Positions 7,827 through 16,077 are shown, counted from the stretch's first letter. The stretch is DNA of 22,007 bases from UBA2645 sp044360285 (GCA_044360285.1 JBIKKP010000028.1:1-22007); one strand, 5' to 3'. Program-made: numbers and translations. Notes: generated from the sequence alone by a model not told the origin.

Positions 7827-8306
7827 ATGGTTAACGATATTGAAAAAAATCCTTCCTTTTCTCCGCAAACTCCTTCTGCGAATGTGTTGACGAATTTAAA
7901 AAGGATTAGCGAAGTTTTTCAAAAAATTGAGAGTGAAACAGCGGAAATTGCTGAAGAGATTTTTAGCTATCTAATCGATGTTAGTGATGAAAATATAATG
8001 TCAGGTACAATTCCAATTCCAGATAGCGGCAGCAAGCGTTTAAAGACCTATTTGAAGATTTTAAATCGCCTCTTTTTGCTCTCACGCCAAAGCAAAGAAA
8101 ACTCTTTTCGCATCATTAACAGAAACACGATTCGTAAATTAGATAAAAAAACTTTTACGATTTGTATGTGCTATGATGGCGGCGTTTCTTTGGATATTTT
8201 ATGCGATGTTGTGAATACGGAAAATCAGGCAAGAACACCGAATGCATCGCCGGTGAAAGTGACGGTAAGGCAGTTTTTATCGAAAGATTTGACGATGAAG
8301 AGATAA
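7827..8306 (+). CDS. Hypothetical protein, third gene after fzlA-amgK
   Basis: I do not recognise this 159-residue protein. It has no signal peptide or membrane segment. The first third is mixed polar with a Ser/Pro-rich start, then a helical acidic stretch (residues 35-55, IESETAEIAEEIFSYL) and a basic region (residues 70-112, with KRLKTYLKILNRLFLL and RKLDKKTF). A short hydrophobic strand with two cysteines follows (FTICMCYDGGVSLDIL), and the tail is basic. Codon use looks like that of its neighbours. It follows amgK after only 3 bases and ends 47 bases before a strong intrinsic terminator, so it is probably the last gene of the fzlA-amgK transcript. That supports it as a real gene but gives no function. 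A cytoplasmic binding or regulatory role would be a guess. Confidence 0.7.
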   Translation: MVNDIEKNPSFSPQTPSANVLTNLKRISEVFQKIESETAEIAEEIFSYLIDVSDENIMSGTIPIPDSGSKRLKTYLKILNRLFLLSRQSKENSFRIINRNTIRKLDKKTFTICMCYDGGVSLDILCDVVNTENQARTPNASPVKVTVRQFLSKDLTMKR

Positions 8307-8353
8307 AAAAAGAGAGATTTTGGTCTTGGTTTAAGAAACCCAGCAGAAGTAAT

Positions 8354-8397
8354 AAGGGCGTGGCCTCTATTGAGACCACGCCCTTTTACTTTTTAGA
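8354..8397 (+). terminator. Strong intrinsic terminator after the fzlA-amgK operon
   Basis: A perfect 10-bp stem AAGGGCGTGG/CCACGCCCTT (8354-8363 with 8376-8385) carries an inner CTC/GAG stem over a TATT loop, separated by one C-A mismatch. It is followed by a T-rich run (TTTTACTTTTT) in the plus direction. It ends transcription of the plus-strand operon before it meets the minus-strand tatC and lysine-rich genes. On the minus strand the hairpin is not followed by a T run, so it would be a poor terminator there. Confidence 0.9.
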
Positions 8398-8417
8398 TTT
8401 TTTACTTGCGTAAAGAA

Positions 8418-8555
8418 CTACTTTTTCTTGGTAGTTTTTTTAGCAGCTGTTTTGGTAGCTGTTTTTTTCACAACTTTTTTCACAACTTTTTTAGGAGCTG
8501 CTTTTTTAACAACTTTTTTTACTGCTTTTTTAGGAGCTGCTTTCTTGGTAGCCAT
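8418..8555 (-). CDS. Histone H1-like lysine-rich mini-protein (45 aa)
   Basis: The frame starts with ATG at 8555, five bases after the tatC stop, and ends with TAG at 8418-8420. The 45-residue product uses only six amino-acid types: 20 Lys, 9 Ala, 7 Val, 6 Thr, 2 Pro and Met. It begins MATKKAAPKKAVKKVVKK. Lys pairs recur about every four residues and the KKAAPKK block occurs twice, the pattern of bacterial histone-H1-like proteins (HctA-like tails, AlgP-type repeats) that bind DNA or RNA by charge. There is no hydrophobic core, so it should be disordered when unbound. It is well below the usual ORF-calling cutoff. Position right after tatC suggests co-transcription or coupling. No Shine-Dalgarno sequence is visible. 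The role as a nucleoid protein is inferred from composition; a ribosome-associated or simply charge-rich peptide is possible. Confidence 0.72.
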   Translation of the reverse strand: MATKKAAPKKAVKKVVKKAAPKKVVKKVVKKTATKTAAKKTTKKK

Positions 8556-8560
8556 TTTAT

Positions 8561-9301
8561 TTATTTTTTAACGTTAAAATTTTTACCAATTAAGATGACG
8601 ATTTCGAAAAAAATCATTAGCAAAACTGATAAACTCAACTGACTCACGACATCAGGCGGGGTAAGGATCGCGGACATTATGAAAATGATCACAATCCAAT
8701 ATCTTCTCTTCTTTCGTAAGTCATCGAGCGACAAAAAACCAACTCTGATTAAAAAAAGCAACAAGATTGGTAATTGAAAAGCGACACCAAAACCAAGTAA
8801 CAAATTTTTTACAAAATTTAAATAATCACTGAGTCGCGTTTCAAGAAAAATTGGAAGAGATGATGATGTCGCCAAGCCTTTATTTTCAAAGCTTGCGAAG
8901 AATTGCAAAGCAACTGGAAGAATAAAATAAAACGCAAAAATTGCGCCAAATAAAAATAAAAAAATCGCTGCGAAAAAAATTTTCAGCATATTTTTTTTCT
9001 CATTTTTGTACAAAGCTGGCGACAAAAATAGATAAAATTCTGCGCAAAAAATTGGGAAAGAAAAAAATAAAGCAGAAAAAAGAGAAAGTTTGATATAAGT
9101 GACGAAGGCTTCAGCCGGGCTGGTGTAGATCAGTTTACGATTTTCAACTTCGTACGAAATTTCAGCAAAAGGTTGTAGTAAAAATTGATAAATTTTTTCT
9201 GAGAAAAAATAGCTGAGAAAAAATGCTACGATAAAAAAACACGCAGAAAAAATTATTCTTTTTCGTAATTCGGCGAAGTGTTGTTGCAGAGTCATTTCCA
9301 T
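8561..9301 (-). CDS. tatC: Sec-independent protein translocase TatC
   Basis: Core receptor subunit of the twin-arginine translocase in the inner membrane, which exports folded proteins. The 246-residue product shows the family's cytoplasmic N-terminus with HFAELRKRII, six hydrophobic segments, the TSPAEAF motif in the first periplasmic loop and the LTPPDVVSQ motif before the last membrane segment. Length is normal. An AAGGA ten bases before the ATG at 9301 is one of the few good ribosome binding sites in this window; a second ATG lies two codons later. tatA and tatB, often adjacent in alphaproteobacteria, are not here. It lies 192 bases after the VirB6-like gene and directly before the lysine-rich mini-gene. 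The Tat-like leader on SodB in the same window gives it one possible client. Confidence 0.97.
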   Translation of the reverse strand: MEMTLQQHFAELRKRIIFSACFFIVAFFLSYFFSEKIYQFLLQPFAEISYEVENRKLIYTSPAEAFVTYIKLSLFSALFFSFPIFCAEFYLFLSPALYKNEKKNMLKIFFAAIFLFLFGAIFAFYFILPVALQFFASFENKGLATSSSLPIFLETRLSDYLNFVKNLLLGFGVAFQLPILLLFLIRVGFLSLDDLRKKRRYWIVIIFIMSAILTPPDVVSQLSLSVLLMIFFEIVILIGKNFNVKK

Positions 9302-9493
9302 TTATTTTTTTCCTTACCGCCTTTAAGCATTGATATTGCTGATTTGGCGATGTTTTGATTTTTTAAAATTTTTAGAAAAATTTTTCTTCTTGTGCGATTT
9401 TCTTTCTGAGAAATTTTTTTATGCGCGAATCAGAAACTTTTTTTACTGATTTTTTTTCGGCATTTTTCGCGACGATTTTTTTGTGACGAGTTT

Positions 9494-12400
9494 TTATTCG
9501 TCAGTTCCAGATGTGTTAGTTCTACGTGTAGGCCTTGGAGCGGTTGGACCAGCTGCCCTCATTGGAGAGCTAGAGCGGTGTGATCTTGTTTCTTTTTCTA
9601 CGCCATCAACGTCAACTGCTCTCCAGAACGCGGAATCAGATAAATCTTCAAGATCAGGTTCCATTACTTCACCACTTTCTGCAAAATCTCTGAGACTTTC
9701 TTCAAAATCTTTTGGATCTGATTTTGCATTGATCTTGTTATATTTTTTTAGCACAGCTTCTGCTTTTCGATATTGACGCGAATTTGGCTCGGCAGCTTTT
9801 TTTGCTTTGTTAGCTCTGTTCACAATATCTTGTGCTTTTTCCATCTGAGCTATTGCCATCCCCAGTCCTTCTTCACGCTGATCAAGCCCTTCCATGTGGC
9901 TATTTATCGTTCCTAATTCGGCATCTATTTTATCCATTTGGTCTCTAGCTTCTTGTTGCGCTGGAGTTCTTGAGCCAAATATCGGTCCAGCATTTGCAGC
10001 AAGTCGTTTTCTATCGTTGGTGAGGGCGGTTCTGCGTGCTTCGAGAGAGCCTTTTTTCTGCTGTACTACGTCAAGCCTTTGACCGAATTGTTCAATTACA
10101 CCTTTATGTGCTTGCGATGACACGTCTTCATGCGCAGGATCTCTTCTTTGCGCATCGATTTCTTGTGCGTGAGTAATGTTAGATTTTATTTTTTGTAAGC
10201 CGCCAATTTGCGCCTGCACATTTGCTTGCTCTTGCTTAACTCTGGTTAGCGCGACTTGCGCCTGCTTTCTTGCGTTATCTACTTTTGCATATTCTGGAGT
10301 AGATTTAGCAGCTTGAGCTTTTTTGTAATCTTCGTGTTCTTTTCTGGCTTGCGAACTTAGTGATCTTGCAGCTAAAGATCGTTTTTTTCCAGTTTGCTCA
10401 AGTTGCGCAATACCACTAGATTGCCTGTGAGATTCGAAAGCGTCATTTGCTTCTGCAAGTGTTTCGTGGGCTTTAGTTTCAATACCGGCTAATTTGGCTT
10501 GTTTGGCGGTTGCTGTGGCAATCTTACCCTCAACACTTCTCTGCGCCGATTCTTTCATATCGGCAAGTGCTTTTGATCTTCGGGCTCTGCCTTTTGCTGT
10601 ATATTTATTTGCTCCTGCGCGCCCAATTCTTGCTGCGGCTTTTTTTGCTTTTTTTACTACGAAGTTATCATCCGATTTATCGATTTCTTCGATTCTGCTT
10701 TGATATGCATGCTCGCGCTCAAGGGCATCAAGAGCGTCAACGCTGCTTTGTTTTTGTTTAACGCCCAATTTCATTGCTGCGGCATTCTGCCTTTGTCTTT
10801 CGCGAATATCTTTTTTCTCTTTGTCGGTGCGTGAAAAGCCCGTGCCAGATCTCATTTCAGGAATTGCTCCTAGATCGACCAGTTCTTGTTCGGCTTTTTT
10901 ATATTCTTCATCGTGAATTCCGGTTTTTTTCGCCATTGATTTAAGGCCGCGACCAGCAGCTTTTATACCTTCTTTTGCTGTGCGTAGCGGATTTTGGGTG
11001 AAGATTTTTTTTGCACCTGAGCCAAGTCCCTTTACTGCGTCCAGCGCTTTATCGGAAGCTTTTTTATCGATTCTGATATTGCCGTCTTTTGCAGACTGCA
11101 TGAAATTTTTGCGCTCTTCTGCGTTCATGCTCTTCATTGCCTCTCTCGCTTCTTCATGCGAGTAGTTCGCTTTGACGTCGTTGTCATCTATCGATTTTGT
11201 TAGAGTTCCATTGACCATCTGTTTTCCTGCTTGCAGGGCGGCAACAAAAGGGTTGTCGCTGGTCGTTTTAAGACCTTTGTCGCTTCTTAGTCTCTTTAGT
11301 TCGCTATCTCCAATTCCAAGCTCTTTAGCTTTTTCTTGAAGTGCTTTTTCTTTAACTCCTCTTAATTCATCTAGCCGCTCTTTTTCGCTCATACCCTGAA
11401 GTTTGGCAGCATTTTTGATTTTGTGGTCTTGGATAGCGTTGTTGGCGTGGCTAGAGAGCTGTGATTTTTTTGAGGAGTCTAGAGCATATTGCTCTTTTTT
11501 CAATTTCCGTTCTCTTTCTGCATATTCGCCTGAATTGAAAAGTTTTTGGTCAAGACGTTTCATAAGATCAGAGCCACCAGTCTTGGTCCAGCCATATTCT
11601 TTAATTATGCCACCAACGTTTTTCTTAATCTCACCTGCAATTGCCTTGATGCCAGCAGAGAGCTTGCTTGCGCTTGCGCCGCCGGCAAGACTTTGAGCTA
11701 GTTCTGACATCATGGTGATGAACTTACCCATTAGTGAGGCGATAACCCAGATGAATAAAATCGAGAAGAGGGAAGGTATGCCTTCATTGTTGCCGATATT
11801 GCCAACATTGGAATTGCTGTCGGTTCTAGGTGGTAAAGAGGCTATCGTCCAGAAAGACAGTAAGCTGATTGGAGTGATGATGTTAATTGTCCAAACTTCC
11901 TCCCAACAGATTTTATAGCCCAGCGACATCTTAATTACCTCATACATCATCATGTTGAAGAAGGCGAGAGTGGTAAGTAGGAAGATTTGTTGCAGCGAAA
12001 AACTTATGATGTGATTGAGCCAGGCGTCAAACATATCCTTCGTTTGTTTGAAAAGTGTAAAGATGAAGAATATCGGGCCAAGCGTGAATAGAATCGAGAT
12101 GAAGACTTGTGCGGTGAGATAGATCAACACGGCGTTAGCCACAGCATAAACATAAAGCATGAAGCTCATGTAGATGATGATTAAATATGCCCAACCGAAA
12201 ATGCTGGCAAAGAGAAGTGCAGAGATTTTTTTCTGTACGGTTTGTGCAAAGAAGAGTCCGAAAACTTTATCGACGCCGCCAAATAGAATTGATTTGTCGT
12301 AATAAGAATTGTTTTGAATAGCTTGTGCAAGTTCTGGTGAATCATCGAATGACGATGCCATCAGGAAGGCAATTTGATCTGTTCCGTTCTTGAAAAATTT

Positions 12401-15400
12401 TACGGCGATTTTGTCGAACCAATACCAGCCTGCCTCACCAACAAATAGATAGATCAACCCAATTTTAATGATGCGATCGATGATTTGGTTATGACTCAGT
12501 TCGCTTACACCCATCAGGTAACCAAAACCGTAGAAGGTAAACATTACCACCAAGCACATATTTAAAATCGCTTTGTAGCGACTGTCGGAGATGATGAGTT
12601 TGTAAACGCGTTCAGCTTGGCCCATTTTACTGCCGTCTTGTGGACCATCCATGATTTCAACAACCGGGGTTATGACGTCGCTGACGATATTAGAAATTGC
12701 ACCGCTGACCGGATTTTTTACCTTAACATTTACAAGATATTTACCGGTGTTGTTTGAGTAGCGATTGGCACAGTAGAATTCTTTTTTGCAAGCTGGTTCC
12801 ACAGAAATGCTTTCATTTGCCCCGCACATTTGGCCAACACCAGTTGCTGCAATACAAGTGCGAACTCCGCCGCTAGAGCCAGCAACGCCGTTCTTTACAG
12901 TGGGGCGTTCAGCGCTAGGATTTGCGGTATCGCAATTAGGCTCTGCATAATGTGGATTTTTGGTGATAAGCCCGTCCCAAGAAGGACTGTTTGCATTTCT
13001 CATGCTGTTATTCGAGGGGTCTGAGATTTGGCAATTACCAAATTCTGGGTCGATAATTTTGAAAGTAAGACGCAGATCTTTAATTTGATCGGAAGTGCCG
13101 CCGTATCTGTAAGTGTGACAATAAGTGTAGATTCCAGGTGTAGTTGAAATGCCGTGTGGATCAACTTTACAATCTTTGTCTAGCGCACCGGTGACGCGGT
13201 ATAAGTTTCCGCTTGAATCGAACATGTAGTTGCTATCGCCAATGTTTGGTGATTGGCTTGCCTGTTCGGCGCTGTTTGGTCTGCTTATCTCAAGAATTTT
13301 TGGGTAACCGCCGGGAACCGAGCTTGGCTCGCTATTGCTTTTGCAGGTGTAAACTAAGTTGCCTGCAGAATTTCTTATCTCTTCGCAAAGCTTTATTTGC
13401 AGCCATTGGCCATTGTTAAATTCCAGCGTTCCGCTTGGAGTGATTTTCATACCGTTGCTGCCGCTATAAAGCGCGCTGTGCGGCGTGTTGTTGGAATAGT
13501 CTTCTTCTATGGCGCCATTCGAATCATTAAAGCTGGCGCCATCGGCAACGAAAAATCTCAGCCTTCCACTTTTTGAAAAAGTTAGCGAGCTTCTTGATTG
13601 ATAGATGATGTTGCCATTCGTCTCAAGTTCGAAGTTGCCCGGGTTGGAGGCGCTAGGTTTTCTGCTAAAGTTGCTCAGATTTCCATAGTATCCATTAAAG
13701 CTTCTGAGTTCAACGGCGCCTTTAGCGCTTGCTGAAGCAAGGAAAGAGTCAACGGTGGCCCGGGTTGTTTTATTGACAACATTGGCCAGTTTTCCGGTGT
13801 AATTTTCTAAGTCATAACAAATGAAGATACTACTCAGAGGCGTTTTTGCAGGAATTTGCTCGACAGCAAGCATGGCATCGGCGCATTCACTGCAACGAAA
13901 ACCATCATTTCCTGTAATTGAGTTGCATCTGGTGGCGTCATTTACTTCAGTTCCTTTGGTGCAGCCGGTTTTAAGATAGTCTGGGGCAACGCCAGCAGTG
14001 CAGTTGAGTTTATATTGGCAATACTCAATTGGACAATAAGCCGAGGCCGGCGGACTTGGGTTGTTGCAAGCTGGAGATGTCACTTTGCATCCAATCAAAA
14101 TGCCGTCTTTAATGTCTGGAACGCAGTTTGGATTATCAACGTAATCATCCATAATTACTGGACAGATAACCGCAGGTTTTGGTTCCAAGGTCATTGCCAT
14201 GCCAATGCCGCATTGTCTTGCTACTCCATCTTGTGTTGTCCAAGAGCCATTCCAGCTATCTGGTGAGAAGCGAATTATTTGACCTTTGCGCACAAAAACT
14301 CTTTTCGACCAATTCATCGCAGTAGCTTCGTTAACGCTGCGCATAGTTCCGCCCACCCTTAAGGAATTAAGTGGGTCGGTTGAAGGTGTGGTGGCGAAAT
14401 TATCGTGTTCGTAAAAATCTGCTAAAGTTCCGCCAGTGTGTACGCCATTTGGATTGATGATACGACCAACAAGTGTGCAACTTTCAGAATTGCCACCAAG
14501 CATTGTGAAGCGCAGCAAACCAGATTGTGTTATGCTGATATCGTGATACCTGTTGAAGCGCACAGCGATAGTTTTTTTGCAATTACTGCTAATTGCGGTG
14601 CCAGTACTGTCGTGGGTAATTACCAGTTTCTGACCACGTTCGACGGAAATTTTATTATTACTCCAGCCAGAATTAGTGACGGTAACAATTGGAAAAGAGT
14701 AGAGTGTGGCGTCGCTGGAATCTTTGACCGACACAGAAAGTGTGGTGTTGCAAGATGAGCTGCTAGTCAGGGCTTTGAAAGAAGCTTCATAGGCAAAACT
14801 GCTGTTGTTGGTGATGTAAATTGAACTGGCCTCGCCAATCATTCGGCCTTTATTTGCGTCAATTGTGCTTACGTTTGTGCAAGTGCCATTTGAAGGGTCG
14901 CAAGTGACTGACTGGAAGGGGTTAAAGCTTGCTGTTGATTCAAGCCCGTCATTGTTCCAGCGAAGGATGCCACCATATTTTCCCAGCGTAGTTGTTTTTA
15001 AATCAGACGAAATTGGAAAGGCCGCCATTGCCGCGTCATCGTCAACGTTGGCATAACCAATGCTGGTGTAAGGATTGTCTTTATAGGAGCAGACCCCTTG
15101 TTTGGTGTCGGTGCCAGAATATTCGCATTTCCAAGTCGATGGGTCAGGAAGAAGTGGAACGCCAGTGGTTCCGTCTTTCTCTGCTGTTCTTACTCCGTTA
15201 GAGCTGTTGAAGCCATAGCCCTCTGGATGAGGAATGAGGAAGGGAATAAGTTTTTTTGCGCCATTTACGGCTCTGCTTAAATTGGTTGCATCAGAGCCAG
15301 AGCCAATGAAGTTGCCACCTGATCCCGTAGTATTATCATTCCACTGACCACTGAAAGCCAAGTTAATTGTTTGATCGGCGCGAACATCAAAATTCAAAGT

Positions 15401-16012
15401 TGACCAATCTTCGGCTTTGCTGTGAGGAATTATTGAGTCAGCCTGAATGTAAATTGGGCTATATGTTGCTGAGTCACCAAGGGTTATGGCGCCAGAAGCG
15501 CGGATCATAATTTCAGAGCCTGGCCTGATGGTGACACCAACATTTTTTCCAGATACCTTTTCGTCTGTTGATTGCCAGTTAGGTTCGGCGTCAGAGGAAG
15601 ATCCCAAAGAGGCTATGCATTTCTCAACGCATAATTCAGCGCAGGTCCTTTTATTAGCTTCGCTCGCAAAACTGTTGCAGCCCGGAGAAGATGTTATTGG
15701 GCTGCCACCCGATTCCGGAGTTATTGTTTGCGAGCCAGTCACAAAACATCCACTTGTTGGGTCTCGCAAAGATAAACCTTGCGCCATATCAGTTAAACTT
15801 TTTGACGGATCGTAATCGCAATTTGATTGTGATTCGTTGGTGCTAACTTCGATTGTTTGTGACTCATATTCACCAAAATCGTCAGCTTCGATACAGCCTT
15901 GGTCGGTACAAGAGGAGGAGATTGCCAAAAACAGCAAGACAAGAGCCGGCCTTAGAAAATTAAGGCTATAGCGCAGTCTTCGATAGAGATGTGCTAGCTG
16001 TTTTGGAAACAA
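9494..16012 (-). CDS. Giant VirB6/TrbL-like type IV secretion protein
   Basis: A 2172-residue protein in three parts. Residues 1-35 form a basic then hydrophobic signal ending in ISSSC, followed by TDQGCIEADDFGEYE, a motif I associate with extended VirB6 proteins of Rickettsiales. Residues 36 to about 1140 are a Ser/Thr/Asn-rich, predicted exported region with beta-rich repeats and a dense cysteine cluster (11 Cys at about 617-707). Residues 1147-1440 hold several membrane helices, including the segments MFDAWLNHIISFSLQQIFLL and SLFSILFIWVIASLMGKF, matching the VirB6/TrbL channel domain. Residues 1440-2172 are charged, Lys/Ala/Gln-rich and predicted helical or coiled coil, with an acidic patch and a basic C-terminal tail. 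VirB6 is the inner-membrane channel component of type IV secretion. The start is TTG with no Shine-Dalgarno sequence. No other vir gene is here; it lies alone between the ELM1-like gene and tatC. Confidence 0.87.
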   Translation of the reverse strand: MFPKQLAHLYRRLRYSLNFLRPALVLLFLAISSSCTDQGCIEADDFGEYESQTIEVSTNESQSNCDYDPSKSLTDMAQGLSLRDPTSGCFVTGSQTITPESGGSPITSSPGCNSFASEANKRTCAELCVEKCIASLGSSSDAEPNWQSTDEKVSGKNVGVTIRPGSEIMIRASGAITLGDSATYSPIYIQADSIIPHSKAEDWSTLNFDVRADQTINLAFSGQWNDNTTGSGGNFIGSGSDATNLSRAVNGAKKLIPFLIPHPEGYGFNSSNGVRTAEKDGTTGVPLLPDPSTWKCEYSGTDTKQGVCSYKDNPYTSIGYANVDDDAAMAAFPISSDLKTTTLGKYGGILRWNNDGLESTASFNPFQSVTCDPSNGTCTNVSTIDANKGRMIGEASSIYITNNSSFAYEASFKALTSSSSCNTTLSVSVKDSSDATLYSFPIVTVTNSGWSNNKISVERGQKLVITHDSTGTAISSNCKKTIAVRFNRYHDISITQSGLLRFTMLGGNSESCTLVGRIINPNGVHTGGTLADFYEHDNFATTPSTDPLNSLRVGGTMRSVNEATAMNWSKRVFVRKGQIIRFSPDSWNGSWTTQDGVARQCGIGMAMTLEPKPAVICPVIMDDYVDNPNCVPDIKDGILIGCKVTSPACNNPSPPASAYCPIEYCQYKLNCTAGVAPDYLKTGCTKGTEVNDATRCNSITGNDGFRCSECADAMLAVEQIPAKTPLSSIFICYDLENYTGKLANVVNKTTRATVDSFLASASAKGAVELRSFNGYYGNLSNFSRKPSASNPGNFELETNGNIIYQSRSSLTFSKSGRLRFFVADGASFNDSNGAIEEDYSNNTPHSALYSGSNGMKITPSGTLEFNNGQWLQIKLCEEIRNSAGNLVYTCKSNSEPSSVPGGYPKILEISRPNSAEQASQSPNIGDSNYMFDSSGNLYRVTGALDKDCKVDPHGISTTPGIYTYCHTYRYGGTSDQIKDLRLTFKIIDPEFGNCQISDPSNNSMRNANSPSWDGLITKNPHYAEPNCDTANPSAERPTVKNGVAGSSGGVRTCIAATGVGQMCGANESISVEPACKKEFYCANRYSNNTGKYLVNVKVKNPVSGAISNIVSDVITPVVEIMDGPQDGSKMGQAERVYKLIISDSRYKAILNMCLVVMFTFYGFGYLMGVSELSHNQIIDRIIKIGLIYLFVGEAGWYWFDKIAVKFFKNGTDQIAFLMASSFDDSPELAQAIQNNSYYDKSILFGGVDKVFGLFFAQTVQKKISALLFASIFGWAYLIIIYMSFMLYVYAVANAVLIYLTAQVFISILFTLGPIFFIFTLFKQTKDMFDAWLNHIISFSLQQIFLLTTLAFFNMMMYEVIKMSLGYKICWEEVWTINIITPISLLSFWTIASLPPRTDSNSNVGNIGNNEGIPSLFSILFIWVIASLMGKFITMMSELAQSLAGGASASKLSAGIKAIAGEIKKNVGGIIKEYGWTKTGGSDLMKRLDQKLFNSGEYAERERKLKKEQYALDSSKKSQLSSHANNAIQDHKIKNAAKLQGMSEKERLDELRGVKEKALQEKAKELGIGDSELKRLRSDKGLKTTSDNPFVAALQAGKQMVNGTLTKSIDDNDVKANYSHEEAREAMKSMNAEERKNFMQSAKDGNIRIDKKASDKALDAVKGLGSGAKKIFTQNPLRTAKEGIKAAGRGLKSMAKKTGIHDEEYKKAEQELVDLGAIPEMRSGTGFSRTDKEKKDIRERQRQNAAAMKLGVKQKQSSVDALDALEREHAYQSRIEEIDKSDDNFVVKKAKKAAARIGRAGANKYTAKGRARRSKALADMKESAQRSVEGKIATATAKQAKLAGIETKAHETLAEANDAFESHRQSSGIAQLEQTGKKRSLAARSLSSQARKEHEDYKKAQAAKSTPEYAKVDNARKQAQVALTRVKQEQANVQAQIGGLQKIKSNITHAQEIDAQRRDPAHEDVSSQAHKGVIEQFGQRLDVVQQKKGSLEARRTALTNDRKRLAANAGPIFGSRTPAQQEARDQMDKIDAELGTINSHMEGLDQREEGLGMAIAQMEKAQDIVNRANKAKKAAEPNSRQYRKAEAVLKKYNKINAKSDPKDFEESLRDFAESGEVMEPDLEDLSDSAFWRAVDVDGVEKETRSHRSSSPMRAAGPTAPRPTRRTNTSGTDE

Positions 16013-16023
16013 TTTTGAGGGGA

Positions 16024-16077
16024 TTTTTTTGCAGAAATAATCTGCTTTTTTTGCTTCTATCGCGCTTGCAATGCAAG
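16024..16077. repeat. Two small palindromes in the leader of the VirB6-like gene
   Basis: The 65-base gap before the VirB6-like gene holds two inverted repeats. The first is GCAGA-AATAA-TCTGC (16031-16045), flanked by seven Ts on each side of the plus strand. The second is CTTGCA-A-TGCAAG (16065-16077), directly after the ELM1-like stop codon. On the minus (gene) strand the first is followed by As, so it is not a normal terminator for the ELM1-like gene; it could stop antisense transcripts. The second is symmetrical enough to be a protein-binding site, but it is short. Confidence 0.4.

Noticed and set aside
8201..8413. Plus-strand frame across the end of the orphan at 7827 and the terminator.
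   Set aside because: It overlaps a better frame and includes the terminator hairpin, so it is unlikely to be coding.
8418..8555. Direct DNA repeats suggesting a CRISPR-like or satellite array.
   Set aside because: The short repeated GCAGCTCCTAAAAAA units are codons of the lysine-rich protein; there are no spacers of even length.
8406..8642. Plus-strand frame rich in Phe, Cys and Ser repeats.
   Set aside because: It is the antisense reading of the lysine-rich gene and the tatC end; AAA codons read backwards give TTT.
9300..9500. Programmed -1 frameshift joining the VirB6-like gene to the lysine-rich frame after its stop.
   Set aside because: The A-rich slippery-looking stretch lies after the stop codon, not before it, so ribosomes would end first.
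13213..15815. Several plus-strand frames of 60-110 codons inside the VirB6-like gene.
   Set aside because: They lie antisense to a continuous 2172-codon frame, carry no recognisable motif and are expected by chance.
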